DNA of 64,000 nt. Origin: Candidatus Dormiibacterota bacterium (GTDB lineage: Bacteria > Chloroflexota > Dormibacteria > Aeolococcales > Aeolococcaceae). The stretch is from positions 70,445 through 134,444 of the forward strand of contig PLZA01000067.1 in the NCBI GenBank assembly GCA_003153505.1, given 5' to 3'. Position numbers and translations under genes: made by a program. The notes under the pieces were generated by a model, which was not told the origin of the DNA, made no database searches, and worked only from the letters and a program-made list of their open reading frames with translations. Of this stretch, positions 45,422 to 54,046 are shown piece after piece (within the stretch, counting starts at the first letter, position 1; each line of letters opens with the position of its first letter).

Positions 45422-48079
45422 GTGACTGTTACAGCGATCGACCGTCCGCCTCTCCAGGACAATCTCACCGAGTCAGACGCCCAAGCCCGCGCGGCTCTCC
45501 TCTCCAACCTCTCGTACGAGGTCTCGCTGGTGCTCAGCGATGATCCGCACGCTGAGACGTTCCAGAGCGCGACGACGGTCGTCTTCGACGCGGCGCACGA
45601 GGGGTCGGAGACGTTCATCAACATCGCTGCGCGATCCATCGAGGAATGCACCCTCAACGGCAAACGCCTCAGCGATACGCAGCACGGCTTCAACGGCAAT
45701 GTGCTCTGGCTCCGCGGCCTGCGCGCCGGATCCAACCGGCTGACCGTGATCGCCCAGTGCGAGTATCAGCACACGGGGGTCGGGCTGCATCGCCTTCGCG
45801 ACCCGGTCGACAACGAGGTGTACGTGTACACGCACTTCGAGCCGTTCGACGCCCACAAGGTGCTCGCCTGCTTCGATCAGCCGGACCTGAAAGCGGGCGT
45901 GACCATGAGCGTGAGCGCTCCGAGCGCCTGGCGCGTGTGCGCCAACGGGCGTGTCCTCCGTGTCGAGCCGAGGGGCGCCCTGAAGACCTGGCACTTCAAC
46001 ACAACGCCGCCGCTCCCTCCGTATCTGATCGCGGTCGTCGCCGGCAAGTACCACACGGTGGAACGCAAGCATCGCAACATCCCCATGTCGCTCTGGTGCC
46101 GCGAGTCGCTCGCCACCTGGATCGACGCCCAGGCTGATGAGATCTTCGAGATCACGGCTGCGGGACTGGACTTCTTCGAGCGCTACTTCGGGCTCACGTA
46201 CCCGTTCGACGAGTACAACCAGTTGTTCGTCCCCGAATTCAACATGGGCGCGATGGAGAATCCGGGTTGCGTGACGTTCAACGAGGCGTACATCCACCGC
46301 GGGCAGGCCAGTGAGGCCCAGCTGCAACGGCGCGCGGAGACGATCCTCCACGAGATGGCCCACGTCCACGGATTCGGCGACGTGACCACCATGCGCTGGT
46401 GGGGTGACCTGTGGCTGAACGAGACCTTTGCGACCTACATGGCGAATCTCGCCATGGAGAAGTCGACCCGCTTCACCAATGCCTGGGTTGACTTTGCGAA
46501 CAGCGTGAAGTCAATCGCCGCGCGCCAGGACCAACTGGTCACGACGCATCGCATCGCAGACCATGTCCCGGATACCGTTTCGGTGCGCCAGAACTTTGAC
46601 GGCATCACGTACCACAAGGGCGCATCGGTGATGCGTCAACTGGTTGCGTGGGTCGGCGACGACGCTTTCATGCACGGCGTCCAGGACTACTTCAAGCGAT
46701 ACCGCTGGGGCAACGCGGACCTGCAGGAATTCCTGGACTGCCTGCGACGCGCATCGGGCCGGGACCTCACCATCTGGGGCCAGGACTGGCTGCAGACGAC
46801 CGGCTTGAACACCTTCCATGCTCATCTCGCCGAACAGAACGGCAGGTACACGGCGTTCGCGGTCGAGCAGACGGCAATCCCGGCGCATCCGACGCTGCGC
46901 GCCCACCGCGCCGGGATCGGCCTCTACGACCGGGACGCCAAGGGCGTGGTCCGCCTTCGCCGCCGCGTGGAGACCGACATCACCGGCGCCCTCACGCCGA
47001 TCAACGAGTTGGTTGGCGAGCGCGTCTGCGATTTCGTGCTCCTCAATGACGGCGACCTCACATTCGCCAAACTTCGCTTCGACGAGCGTTCGCTGAAAAC
47101 GCTCAAAGCCGATCTCTCCAACATCGCCGACCCACTCGCGCGAGCCCTCTGCTGGGCGTCCGTGTGGGATCTCACCCGCGATGGCGAGATGGCGGCCCGT
47201 GAGTTTGTCGAGCTCGTGGCGCGCCATGCCCCCGCCGAGACGGACTCGTTGCTCGTGGAGCGGGTCACCAGCCAGGCACGCTCGGCGATCGACCTCTACG
47301 GAGATCCTGCCAACCGCAAGACGGCGCGCGAGCGCCTCCACCAGGTTGCCGTCGCCGAGGTCAGCGGCCGGCGGCTGTCCCCCGAGTTGCAGCTGATCTG
47401 GGCGAGGATCGTCGTGGCGACGGCGAGCTCCGACGAGTCACTCGCGCGGGTCGCCGCCATGCTCGACGGCCACGAGGAGATCCCCGGCATCCACCTGGAT
47501 ACCGACCTGCGCTGGCTGATCGTGGGTCAGCTCGCCGAGGAGGGGAAGGCGGACGTCGCGCTGATCCAGGCAACGATGGCGTCAGATCCAAGCGACATCG
47601 GACGCCGTCGTGGGACAGCCTGCCTCGCGGCCCGGCCGAAGGCGGCCGCCAAGGAGGAGGCCTGGAAACGAGTCGCCGACGCCAGCGCACCCATGCCCGC
47701 CGCATGGAAAGGCGCCACCGCCGGCGAGCTTTCGGTCGCCTCGATGGCCGCGATCCTGCGCGGCTTCTACATCGGCTCGGTCGGTGTGGGCGGGATGATG
47801 GCCCATGGGCCCGATCCCGAGCTGCTCAGGCCATTCGTCCAGCGGTACCTCGACGCGCTCCCCGCAGTGTGGGCGGAGCGCACCATCGACGAAGCCGAGG
47901 CTTTCACCGAATGCCTCTACCCGAACCACCTCGTGGACGATCAGGTGGTCGCGGCGATCGATCTCGCCCTCGAGGGTGGCGAGCTTCCGGGTCCCGCCGT
48001 GCGGATCTTGCGTGAAGGACGGGACGGGACGCTGCGGGCCCAGCGTGCTCGCGAGGTGGATCGAACCGCAGGCGTTTAG
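45422..48079 (+). CDS. pepN: Aminopeptidase N (M1 metallopeptidase)
   Basis: Zinc aminopeptidase trimming N-terminal residues from peptides, 885 residues. It has FEPFDAHKVLACFDQPDLK, the exopeptidase motif NMGAMENPGCVTFNEAY, and the zinc site with His310, Glu311 and His314 in HEMAH. The third ligand Glu lies in WLNETFATYM. Oddity: 19 residues separate HEMAH from that Glu (E334), one more than the canonical 18, because the usual MWFGD is VHGFGD. No signal peptide. A C-terminal ERAP-like helical domain is present. The last bases overlap the convergent glycosyltransferase stop. Confidence 0.93.
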   Translation: MTVTAIDRPPLQDNLTESDAQARAALLSNLSYEVSLVLSDDPHAETFQSATTVVFDAAHEGSETFINIAARSIEECTLNGKRLSDTQHGFNGNVLWLRGLRAGSNRLTVIAQCEYQHTGVGLHRLRDPVDNEVYVYTHFEPFDAHKVLACFDQPDLKAGVTMSVSAPSAWRVCANGRVLRVEPRGALKTWHFNTTPPLPPYLIAVVAGKYHTVERKHRNIPMSLWCRESLATWIDAQADEIFEITAAGLDFFERYFGLTYPFDEYNQLFVPEFNMGAMENPGCVTFNEAYIHRGQASEAQLQRRAETILHEMAHVHGFGDVTTMRWWGDLWLNETFATYMANLAMEKSTRFTNAWVDFANSVKSIAARQDQLVTTHRIADHVPDTVSVRQNFDGITYHKGASVMRQLVAWVGDDAFMHGVQDYFKRYRWGNADLQEFLDCLRRASGRDLTIWGQDWLQTTGLNTFHAHLAEQNGRYTAFAVEQTAIPAHPTLRAHRAGIGLYDRDAKGVVRLRRRVETDITGALTPINELVGERVCDFVLLNDGDLTFAKLRFDERSLKTLKADLSNIADPLARALCWASVWDLTRDGEMAAREFVELVARHAPAETDSLLVERVTSQARSAIDLYGDPANRKTARERLHQVAVAEVSGRRLSPELQLIWARIVVATASSDESLARVAAMLDGHEEIPGIHLDTDLRWLIVGQLAEEGKADVALIQATMASDPSDIGRRRGTACLAARPKAAAKEEAWKRVADASAPMPAAWKGATAGELSVASMAAILRGFYIGSVGVGGMMAHGPDPELLRPFVQRYLDALPAVWAERTIDEAEAFTECLYPNHLVDDQVVAAIDLALEGGELPGPAVRILREGRDGTLRAQRAREVDRTAGV

Positions 48080-49380
48080 CTTGCCGCGCCGCTCATGAGG
48101 GCACGCGACTCGTCGTCCTCGTAGCCACACGGGCTGCCCGAGGGATGGCCCTCGGCGCTGAGCCGGTCGTAGATCGCCGCGAGGCGGTCCACAGCGCGGA
48201 GCCAGGTGAAGCGGCCGGCGCGCCGCCGCGCCTCCTCGCCCATCTCAGACTTTCGAATGGGATCGCCCAGCACGTCGGCGATGGCGCGCGCGTAATCCTC
48301 GGGATCGTGGCCGTCGACCAGGAAGCCGGTCACGCCGTCCTCCACCACCTCGCGCAGCCCACCGACGGACGCGGCGACCACCGGTGTCCCGAGTGCCTGC
48401 GCCTCGAGCGCCACCAGCCCGAAGCTCTCCGTCAAGGACGGCACGACGCACACATCGGCCATCGCGTAATACACGGCCAGCTGCTCGTGCGGGATCGCAC
48501 CGACAAAGCGGACGTGATCGCCGAGTCCGATACGAGCGGCGTGACGCTCCAACCGGCTGCGCTCGCCGCCGCGGTTGTGATGGGCGCCGTCCCCGCTGTC
48601 GTCGCCCGCGACGACCACGGCAAGGTCGTCGTACTCGCTGCGGGTCCGGAGTCGGGCCACGGCGTCGAGCAGAATCTGCGCCCCTTTCAGCGGTTCGAGC
48701 CTGCCGGCGAACAGCGCGATGCGGGCGCCCTCGAGACCGAGGCTGCGGCGCAGACCCGAGCCGTCGTGCTCGGCGAAGAGGCGGGGGTCGACACCAGGTT
48801 GGGCCACGCAGATCCGGTCTCTCGAGGCGCGGTACAGTCGGATCAGGTCCTTGGCCTCCGCCGCGCTTGCCGCCACGAGCCGGTCTGCCTGAGCGGCGAG
48901 CTCGCCCTCGGCCTGCGCACGAAGCGCATCGAGTGGCAGGCCCGCGCGCGCCTTGGTCAGCGAGAGCGTGTGGAAGGACTGCACCCACGCAACGTCCCAG
49001 GCTTCGCGAAGCCGACGGCCGACGAGGCCTCCATGCCAGTAGTGGCCGTGGATCGCGCGATAGGAGCGGTGCTCCGATTCGGCGTGCCGGATGGTCGCCT
49101 CGCTGAACTCGTCGAGCAACGCACGGACGTCCTCTTTGCGGACCGGCTCGGATGGCCCCACCGGGAGTCGCACCAGCCGGCTCAGCGGCGCGATCAACTC
49201 CTCGTCAGGACCTGGTCCGTCGCGTCGAACGAACACGTCGGTGGGCACCCCGCGCAGTGACAGCCCCTCGCAGAGACGCCGAATGGCGAGGTTCATGCCA
49301 CCGTTCTCGCCGCTGCCCAGATCCGAAAGCGGGGACGCGTGCACGGAGATGACGGCGACCGCACGCGAGCCCTGGCGCAT
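48076..49380 (-). CDS. GT4 family glycosyltransferase, MshA-like
   Basis: 434-residue retaining GT-B enzyme. The N-terminal ISVHASPLSDLGSGENGGMN is the pattern of MshA (inositol-phosphate N-acetylglucosaminyltransferase) and sucrose-phosphate synthase relatives. HGHYWHGGLVGRRL, QSFHTLSLTKA, FAGRLEPLKGAQILL and the donor site SLTESFGLVALEAQALGTPV follow. Mycothiol or another glycoside is possible but no other mycothiol gene is nearby. Start ATG 49380 has a TACACT box 7 nt upstream; the longer open frame runs through the riboswitch and is rejected. Confidence 0.85.
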   Translation of the reverse strand: MRQGSRAVAVISVHASPLSDLGSGENGGMNLAIRRLCEGLSLRGVPTDVFVRRDGPGPDEELIAPLSRLVRLPVGPSEPVRKEDVRALLDEFSEATIRHAESEHRSYRAIHGHYWHGGLVGRRLREAWDVAWVQSFHTLSLTKARAGLPLDALRAQAEGELAAQADRLVAASAAEAKDLIRLYRASRDRICVAQPGVDPRLFAEHDGSGLRRSLGLEGARIALFAGRLEPLKGAQILLDAVARLRTRSEYDDLAVVVAGDDSGDGAHHNRGGERSRLERHAARIGLGDHVRFVGAIPHEQLAVYYAMADVCVVPSLTESFGLVALEAQALGTPVVAASVGGLREVVEDGVTGFLVDGHDPEDYARAIADVLGDPIRKSEMGEEARRRAGRFTWLRAVDRLAAIYDRLSAEGHPSGSPCGYEDDESRALMSGAAS

Positions 49381-49387
49381 GGGCTCA

Positions 49388-49393
49388 AGTGTA
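49388..49393 (-). promoter_or_regulatory. Putative -10 box of the MshA-like gene
   Basis: TACACT on the minus strand, 7 nt before the ATG at 49380. Implies a leaderless transcript divergent from the B12 riboswitch. Confidence 0.45.
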
Positions 49394-49454
49394 CCCACCG
49401 GCCCCCCGGCGAATCCGCCGGGACCCGGCGCATACTCGACGGCCACAACTGAAT

Positions 49455-49605
49455 AACGCTCCGGGTGACGGGAAGCCGGTGAGGATCCGGCGCTGTCGCG
49501 CAACTGTGAGCGGGGAGCCGGCGGCCATCGTGCCACCGGGAGAGTCATCTCCCGGGAAGGCGGCCGTGTACGGCATCGATCCGCAAGCCAGGAGACCGAC
49601 CCGAG
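49455..49605 (+). promoter_or_regulatory. Cobalamin riboswitch
   Basis: Matches the adenosylcobalamin aptamer: GGGAAGCCGGTG (about 49470), ATCCGGCGCTGTCGCGCAAC and CTGTGAGCGGGGAGC in the core, a variable arm, then the B12 box AAGCCAGGAGACCGACC (49585-49601). It is followed by an expression platform and the ATG at 49646. Such elements lower expression of uptake and synthesis genes when B12 is plentiful, so the downstream operon should be B12-repressed. The exact 5' limit is approximate. Confidence 0.95.
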
Positions 49606-49638
49606 GCGTCGACCTCCATCCCCGCGCACGACGGGAGG
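49603..49638 (+). promoter_or_regulatory. Expression platform: Shine-Dalgarno sequester and alternative hairpin
   Basis: CCTCC (49613-49617) can pair with the ribosome site GGAGG (49634-49638), hiding it. The same CCTC can instead pair with GAGG (49603-49606) across a 6-nt loop, freeing the site. No T-tract, so control is probably at translation. The SD is 7 nt from the ATG. Confidence 0.55.
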
Positions 49639-49645
49639 AAGCCTC

Positions 49646-51055
49646 ATGCGGCGAGGACACTCCGGCAAGGGTGGAGTCCCCGTCGCCGCGTGGGGTGCCG
49701 ACATGGACAGGACCAGGAGGGTCGCCGCACTGGCGACCACTGGAGCGACAGGCGCAGCGCTGCTCGCCTTCGTCATCGGAACGGGCAGCGCAGCCACGCA
49801 GGTGGACCCCGCATCACGGGCCATCCAGTACCTGCAGGGGCAGCAGTCGGCGAGTGACGGGTCGATCCCGGTGGGAGCGAGCACCGCCAGCGTCAGCGAG
49901 GAGTACGCGATCGGGGCGGCCGCGGCCGGTTATGACCCCAACGCCCTTCGTCACGGCTCCGGCCCATCGGTGATGGCCTATCTCGCCGCCCACGCCGCGG
50001 CGGCCTGCACCTCGGCGGGCGCCTGCGGCGAACTCCTCCAGGCGGTCGCCGCCGCCGGGCTCGATCCCGCCGCCTTCGGTGGTGTCGACCTGCTCACCAC
50101 CTTGAACAGCTTCTACAGCGCCGGCACCGGTGTCTTCGGCGACGGCGAGGCGTTCACCCAGACCCTCGCCATCCAGGGACTCGTCGCCGCCCACCAGGCG
50201 GTCCCGGCCGCGGCGCTCCACCATCTCGTCGCCGCCCAGGACAGCGATGGCGGTTGGGATTACCTGCTCATCAAGGACGATCCCAACGGTCCCACCAACT
50301 TCGACACCAGCGACACCAACTCCACCGCCATGGTGCTCATGGCCCTGGACGCCGCCGGGGTGCACACCCGGGATCGCGCCGCCCTGGCCTGGCTGCACAC
50401 CCAGCAGGACACCGACGGTGGCTTCCCCTACCAGGCCGGCTCGGGGACCGATCCCGACTCCACCGCGCTCGTCCTCCAGGCCCTGCTCGCCACCGGCCAG
50501 AACCCGGACGCACCCGCCTGGGCGCCGGGAGGACACACCCCGCTCGCCCGGCTGATCGCCTCCCAGGACGGCGGTGGCGGCTTCATCTTCCCCGGCAACT
50601 CCGCCCCCGATCCCTTCACCACCGCCCAGGTCCCTCCCGCTCTCGAGCGAGCCGCCTTCCCGCTCACCTGCGGCAGCGCTCGCTGCTTCCAGCCCGGGTC
50701 GACGCTGAACGGGCCATTGCCGACGCCGACGCCGACCCCGATCGCTACGTCCACGCCGCTGCCCCGGCCGACACCGGCTTCCCAGGTGCCCGGCGGTGGC
50801 TCGGGCGCGCCGTCTCCAGCGCCGACCGGGGCCGTGCTGGGAGTCTCAGCAACACCGTCACCGGGGCCGACCGGCGCCGGTGACACGACACCCCTGGTGC
50901 CAGGCCCCACCCCGAGCGCCGCGCCGGCAGTGGCGACCACTGCCCCCGCCGCGAGCGGTTTCCCGGGCGCACTGCTCTACGTCCTCGTCGCTCTGGCCGC
51001 CGCCTTCGTGGTGGCCGGCGCGACGCTCGGCGCTCGGCGCCGGCGAGGCGCGTGA
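49646..51055 (+). CDS. Membrane-anchored alpha/alpha-barrel repeat protein, transcobalamin N-domain-like
   Basis: 469-residue surface protein, first gene under the B12 riboswitch. An N-terminal signal anchor (about 27-50) leads into a helical repeat domain (about 55-345) of the prenyltransferase/squalene-cyclase-like fold. QW-like turns AAQDSDGGWDY, TQQDTDGGFPY and ASQDGGGGFIFPG are spaced about 56 residues apart. A Pro/Thr/Gly-rich stalk (about 350-440), a C-terminal helix and RRRR follow. The alpha6/alpha6 barrel of transcobalamin and intrinsic factor belongs to this fold, so B12 binding is inferred from fold, riboswitch and partners. No isoprenoid-cyclase DxDD motif is seen. Confidence 0.8.
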   Translation: MRRGHSGKGGVPVAAWGADMDRTRRVAALATTGATGAALLAFVIGTGSAATQVDPASRAIQYLQGQQSASDGSIPVGASTASVSEEYAIGAAAAGYDPNALRHGSGPSVMAYLAAHAAAACTSAGACGELLQAVAAAGLDPAAFGGVDLLTTLNSFYSAGTGVFGDGEAFTQTLAIQGLVAAHQAVPAAALHHLVAAQDSDGGWDYLLIKDDPNGPTNFDTSDTNSTAMVLMALDAAGVHTRDRAALAWLHTQQDTDGGFPYQAGSGTDPDSTALVLQALLATGQNPDAPAWAPGGHTPLARLIASQDGGGGFIFPGNSAPDPFTTAQVPPALERAAFPLTCGSARCFQPGSTLNGPLPTPTPTPIATSTPLPRPTPASQVPGGGSGAPSPAPTGAVLGVSATPSPGPTGAGDTTPLVPGPTPSAAPAVATTAPAASGFPGALLYVLVALAAAFVVAGATLGARRRRGA

Positions 51056-51864
51056 AACCCCGCGTGATCCCGAAGCTGGTCCGCATCGCCCTCCTCCTGC
51101 CACTGCTTGCGGCAGGCATCACCGCTGTGTCCAGCACAGCCGGCGTAGGTCCGGCGGCACCGCTCTGCGCGCAAGCGGCATTCCTGCACCGGGTGGGACT
51201 GGTCGTCGAGCACGGCGATGGGCAGGTGGTCCGGCGCTGCGTCGGCTTCGACACGTCCACGGCCACGGCCCTCGCCGTGCTGCAGGCGAGCGGACTCGAG
51301 GTCGGGGAAATCTCGTATGGAGGTCTCGGCACGGCGATCTGCCAGATCGACAACGAGCCTCCGACCTATCCACCCGGCTGTTTCACTCCGTCCGGTTCGT
51401 ACTGGGTGCTCTTCGTCTCGCACGCGGGAGGCGCCTGGGTCAACTCAGCGGTCGGCGCATCGAGCGTCTCGGTCGGGGACGGCGACACGGTGGGCTTCCG
51501 GTACGACCCACAGTCCGGGGCCGACCCGCCGCCGGCCTCGCCCGCCGGCACCTGTCCTGCGGTGACCCCACCCCCGGCGCGATCGCCCACGCCTCGTGCA
51601 CCGGCAGCGACATCGGCCGGCGATGCCCGCGCTCCGGCCATAGCGACATCGCAGACACCCGCCAGGGCATCGACAACACCGACCTCCGGGGTGCTGGGAT
51701 TGGTGACGCCGGGACCGAGCGCGACGGTCCGGGCAACCGTCGCATCGCTGAGCGGTGGTGGCGAGCCGCCGGGCATCAACCTCGGACTGCTGCTCGCCGC
51801 GATCGGCGTGGGAGGGCTGGCCGGGTTGCTCGGCGTCCGGACGCTGCAGCGGCGCCGCGAGTGA
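51052..51864 (+). CDS. Membrane-anchored DUF4430-type protein, transcobalamin C-domain-like
   Basis: 270-residue surface protein, GTGA overlap with the gene before. Signal helix (about 10-30), then one beta domain (about 40-155): TATALAVLQASG, ICQIDNEPPTYPPGCF, YWVLFVS, GGAWVNSAVGASSVSVGDGD and TVGFRY, which is the pattern of DUF4430, the domain homologous to the C-terminal half of transcobalamin. Four cysteines could form disulfides. A Pro/Thr/Ala-rich stalk and a C-terminal helix with LQRRRE tether it outside the membrane. Likely forms a two-part cobalamin receptor with the preceding protein; inferred, not shown. Confidence 0.8.
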   Translation: MKPRVIPKLVRIALLLPLLAAGITAVSSTAGVGPAAPLCAQAAFLHRVGLVVEHGDGQVVRRCVGFDTSTATALAVLQASGLEVGEISYGGLGTAICQIDNEPPTYPPGCFTPSGSYWVLFVSHAGGAWVNSAVGASSVSVGDGDTVGFRYDPQSGADPPPASPAGTCPAVTPPPARSPTPRAPAATSAGDARAPAIATSQTPARASTTPTSGVLGLVTPGPSATVRATVASLSGGGEPPGINLGLLLAAIGVGGLAGLLGVRTLQRRRE

Positions 51865-52685
51865 ATCCTCGCGCGCTCGCCGCCTGGTCGGTCTCGGCCA
51901 TCACCATCGCGCTCGCCTCCGGCAATCCCGTCTACCGCGTGCTGGTGCTGCTCTGCGCCATCAACGTGCTGGTGGCGCTGCGCCGGCCAGACGTCTCGCT
52001 GCGCGGATTGACGATCGCCCTCGTTGTTGCCGGGCTGATCGCCACAACAGTGACGACGCTGGCGAGCCACACCGGTCACCACGCGTTCCTCGTGCTGCCC
52101 GCGGGAATCCCTGTGCTCGGTGGCCCGTTGACGATCGAGGCCGCGTTCTTCGGGGTGTCGACGGGGCTCGGGATCGCCGCCGCGGTGCTCGCGGCGGCGC
52201 CGCTCTCCCTGGTACTGATGCCGAACTCGCTGGTCGACGCGCTCCCGAGTGCGCTCGCGCGAACCGGCGCGGCGATCGGCACGGCGCTCAATCTCATCCC
52301 CGGGATCGCGCGCAGCGCCGGCGAGATTCGCGACGCGCAGCGAATGCGCGGCTGGCGACCGCGCCGGATTCGCGAGTGGCCGGACCTCGCCGTCCCCGTC
52401 GTCCTCACGGCCCTCGAGGGTTCCATCACCCTGGCGGAGGCCATGGAGGCGCGCGGGTATGGGTCGGGGACTCGGACCCACTACAGCGACATGGTGTGGC
52501 GGAGAGCCGACGTTGCCGTGTGCGTGGTTGCCCCGGCAGCGGCCCTTGCCTTCGTGCTCCTTCGCGTGACCGGTGCCATCGTCGACTGGTACCCGTTCCC
52601 CGACGTGTCGGTGCCGCCGATCAGCGCCCTCGGCGCCACGTGCTGCCTTGCGCTGGCGATCCCGGCGCTGGTGTGGCGGCGATGA
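51861..52685 (+). CDS. ecfT: ECF transporter transmembrane component EcfT
   Basis: 274-residue membrane protein coupling the ATPases to the S component. It has helices at about 7-40, 50-72 and 85-118. The two cytoplasmic coupling motifs with Arg-Gly are IRDAQRMRGWRP and LAEAMEARGYGS, the hallmark of EcfT. GTG start at 51861 overlaps the DUF4430 gene and its stop overlaps ecfA, so translation of the operon is fully coupled. A much longer open frame upstream in the same register is a shadow of the preceding genes. Confidence 0.88.
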   Translation: MNPRALAAWSVSAITIALASGNPVYRVLVLLCAINVLVALRRPDVSLRGLTIALVVAGLIATTVTTLASHTGHHAFLVLPAGIPVLGGPLTIEAAFFGVSTGLGIAAAVLAAAPLSLVLMPNSLVDALPSALARTGAAIGTALNLIPGIARSAGEIRDAQRMRGWRPRRIREWPDLAVPVVLTALEGSITLAEAMEARGYGSGTRTHYSDMVWRRADVAVCVVAPAAALAFVLLRVTGAIVDWYPFPDVSVPPISALGATCCLALAIPALVWRR

Positions 52686-54046
52686 TGCCGACCCCCACGG
52701 TCGCGATGACCGACTTCACCTACCGGTACCCGGGCGGGCTCATCGACGGGCTCGACATCCCCGAGTTCGGCGCCGGCGCCGGGCTCACCCTCGTCACGGG
52801 TGCGTCGGGCTCGGGCAAGTCAACGCTGCTCCGCGTGTTCAACGGTCTGATCCCGCACTTTCACGGCGGGACGATCGGCGGCAGCGCGGTGGTCTGCGGC
52901 CACGACGTCATCACCACGACGACTCGAGTCCTCGCGACCGAGGTCGGCTTCGTGTTCCAGGACCCGGAGCTGCAATCCGTGTACCCGACCGTCGAGCGTG
53001 ACGTCGCATTCGGTCTCGAGAACATCGCCATGCCGGCGGCGTCGATGCCCGGGCGGGTCGCCGAGGCGCTCGAGCTGACCGGCATCGCACCGCTGCGCGG
53101 ACGAGCAGTGGCCACGCTGTCCGGCGGCGAGCGCCAGCGGCTCGCGCTTGCCGGCGTCCTGGCCATGCGCCCTCGCGTGCTCGTGCTCGACGAGCCGCTC
53201 TCCCAGCTCGATGAGGAGGGCGCCCGCTCGGTGGTCATGATCCTCGCCGCCCTTGCCGGGGCCGGGACCACGGTGATCGTGGCGGAGCATCGCCTCGAGC
53301 ATCTCGGGCTGCTGGTCGCTCGCACCGTGGCCATGGAATCCGGACGCCTGATCGGCGGCTCCAGCCGCCGTGCGAGCCGGCTCGCAGCGATGCCGATCTC
53401 GCCTCCCGGACGAAATCCGGTTGGGGAGGTGGCCTGGCAGATGGCCGGCGTTGCGACGGGGCCTGGGCGCACGCCGATCCTCGAGGACGTCTCGCTCGAA
53501 GGTCGAACAGGCGAGGTGATCGTGCTGGTCGGCCCCAACGGGAGCGGCAAGACGACCCTGCTTCGCACCATCGCCGGGTTGCTGACGCCGATGTCGGGCC
53601 GCATCCATCGCGAGCCGGGCAGAGTCGCGTTCCTGCCCCAGAACCCGATGGCCCTCCTCCACCGAGCCACCGTCGCGGCCGAGGTCGCCTGGACCACCCG
53701 CGGCGATTCCCCGAGCGATGACGCCGCGACGCTCCTCGCGGAACTGGGGCTCGCGCATCTGGCAGCCCGCGACCCGCGGGACCTCAGCACCGGTGAGCGG
53801 CAGCGAGCGGCCATCGCCGCGGTCCTCGCCGGCCATCCGCGCATCGCGCTCCTCGACGAGCCGACGCGCGGGATGGATGACGCCGCTCGAGACGCGCTCA
53901 GCAGCGCGATCCAGCGCCTGCGTTCGGCGGGCACTTCCGTTGTTATAGCCACACATGACAAGAACTTGACGGCCGCACTGGCCGACCGCACGATCGCGGT
54001 GGGTGCCGGGGCCGCGCGCGAGCTCGCACCGGCGGCCGTGGCATGA
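52682..54046 (+). CDS. ecfA: ECF transporter ATPases fused in one chain (EcfA-EcfA')
   Basis: 454 residues with two complete ABC ATPase domains. Domain 1 (about 1-225): Walker A GASGSGKST near 40, FQDPELQ, signature LSGGERQ, Walker B VLVLDEP. Domain 2 (about 250-454): Walker A GPNGSGKTT near 284, signature LSTGERQ, Walker B IALLDEP, His switch IATHD. The first signature is consensus and the second has T for G. Fused ATPases are common in dedicated (group I) ECF systems, fitting a transporter for one vitamin. ATG 52682 overlaps the ecfT stop, and its end overlaps the S-component gene. Confidence 0.93.
   Translation: MMPTPTVAMTDFTYRYPGGLIDGLDIPEFGAGAGLTLVTGASGSGKSTLLRVFNGLIPHFHGGTIGGSAVVCGHDVITTTTRVLATEVGFVFQDPELQSVYPTVERDVAFGLENIAMPAASMPGRVAEALELTGIAPLRGRAVATLSGGERQRLALAGVLAMRPRVLVLDEPLSQLDEEGARSVVMILAALAGAGTTVIVAEHRLEHLGLLVARTVAMESGRLIGGSSRRASRLAAMPISPPGRNPVGEVAWQMAGVATGPGRTPILEDVSLEGRTGEVIVLVGPNGSGKTTLLRTIAGLLTPMSGRIHREPGRVAFLPQNPMALLHRATVAAEVAWTTRGDSPSDDAATLLAELGLAHLAARDPRDLSTGERQRAAIAAVLAGHPRIALLDEPTRGMDDAARDALSSAIQRLRSAGTSVVIATHDKNLTAALADRTIAVGAGAARELAPAAVA

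Noticed and set aside
49389-49884. Open frames on both strands across the cobalamin riboswitch
   Set aside because: The aptamer sequence explains the conservation; the translated products look like no protein family.
49646-51055. Terpene cyclase (squalene-hopene type) for the first B12-operon gene
   Set aside because: Only the repeat fold is shared; no catalytic DxDD motif, wrong length, and it is stalk-anchored under a B12 riboswitch.
50796-51860. Upstream extension of the ecfT frame
   Set aside because: It is an out-of-frame reading of the two transcobalamin-like genes, Arg/Pro-rich and without family features; ecfT starts at the overlapping GTG 51861.
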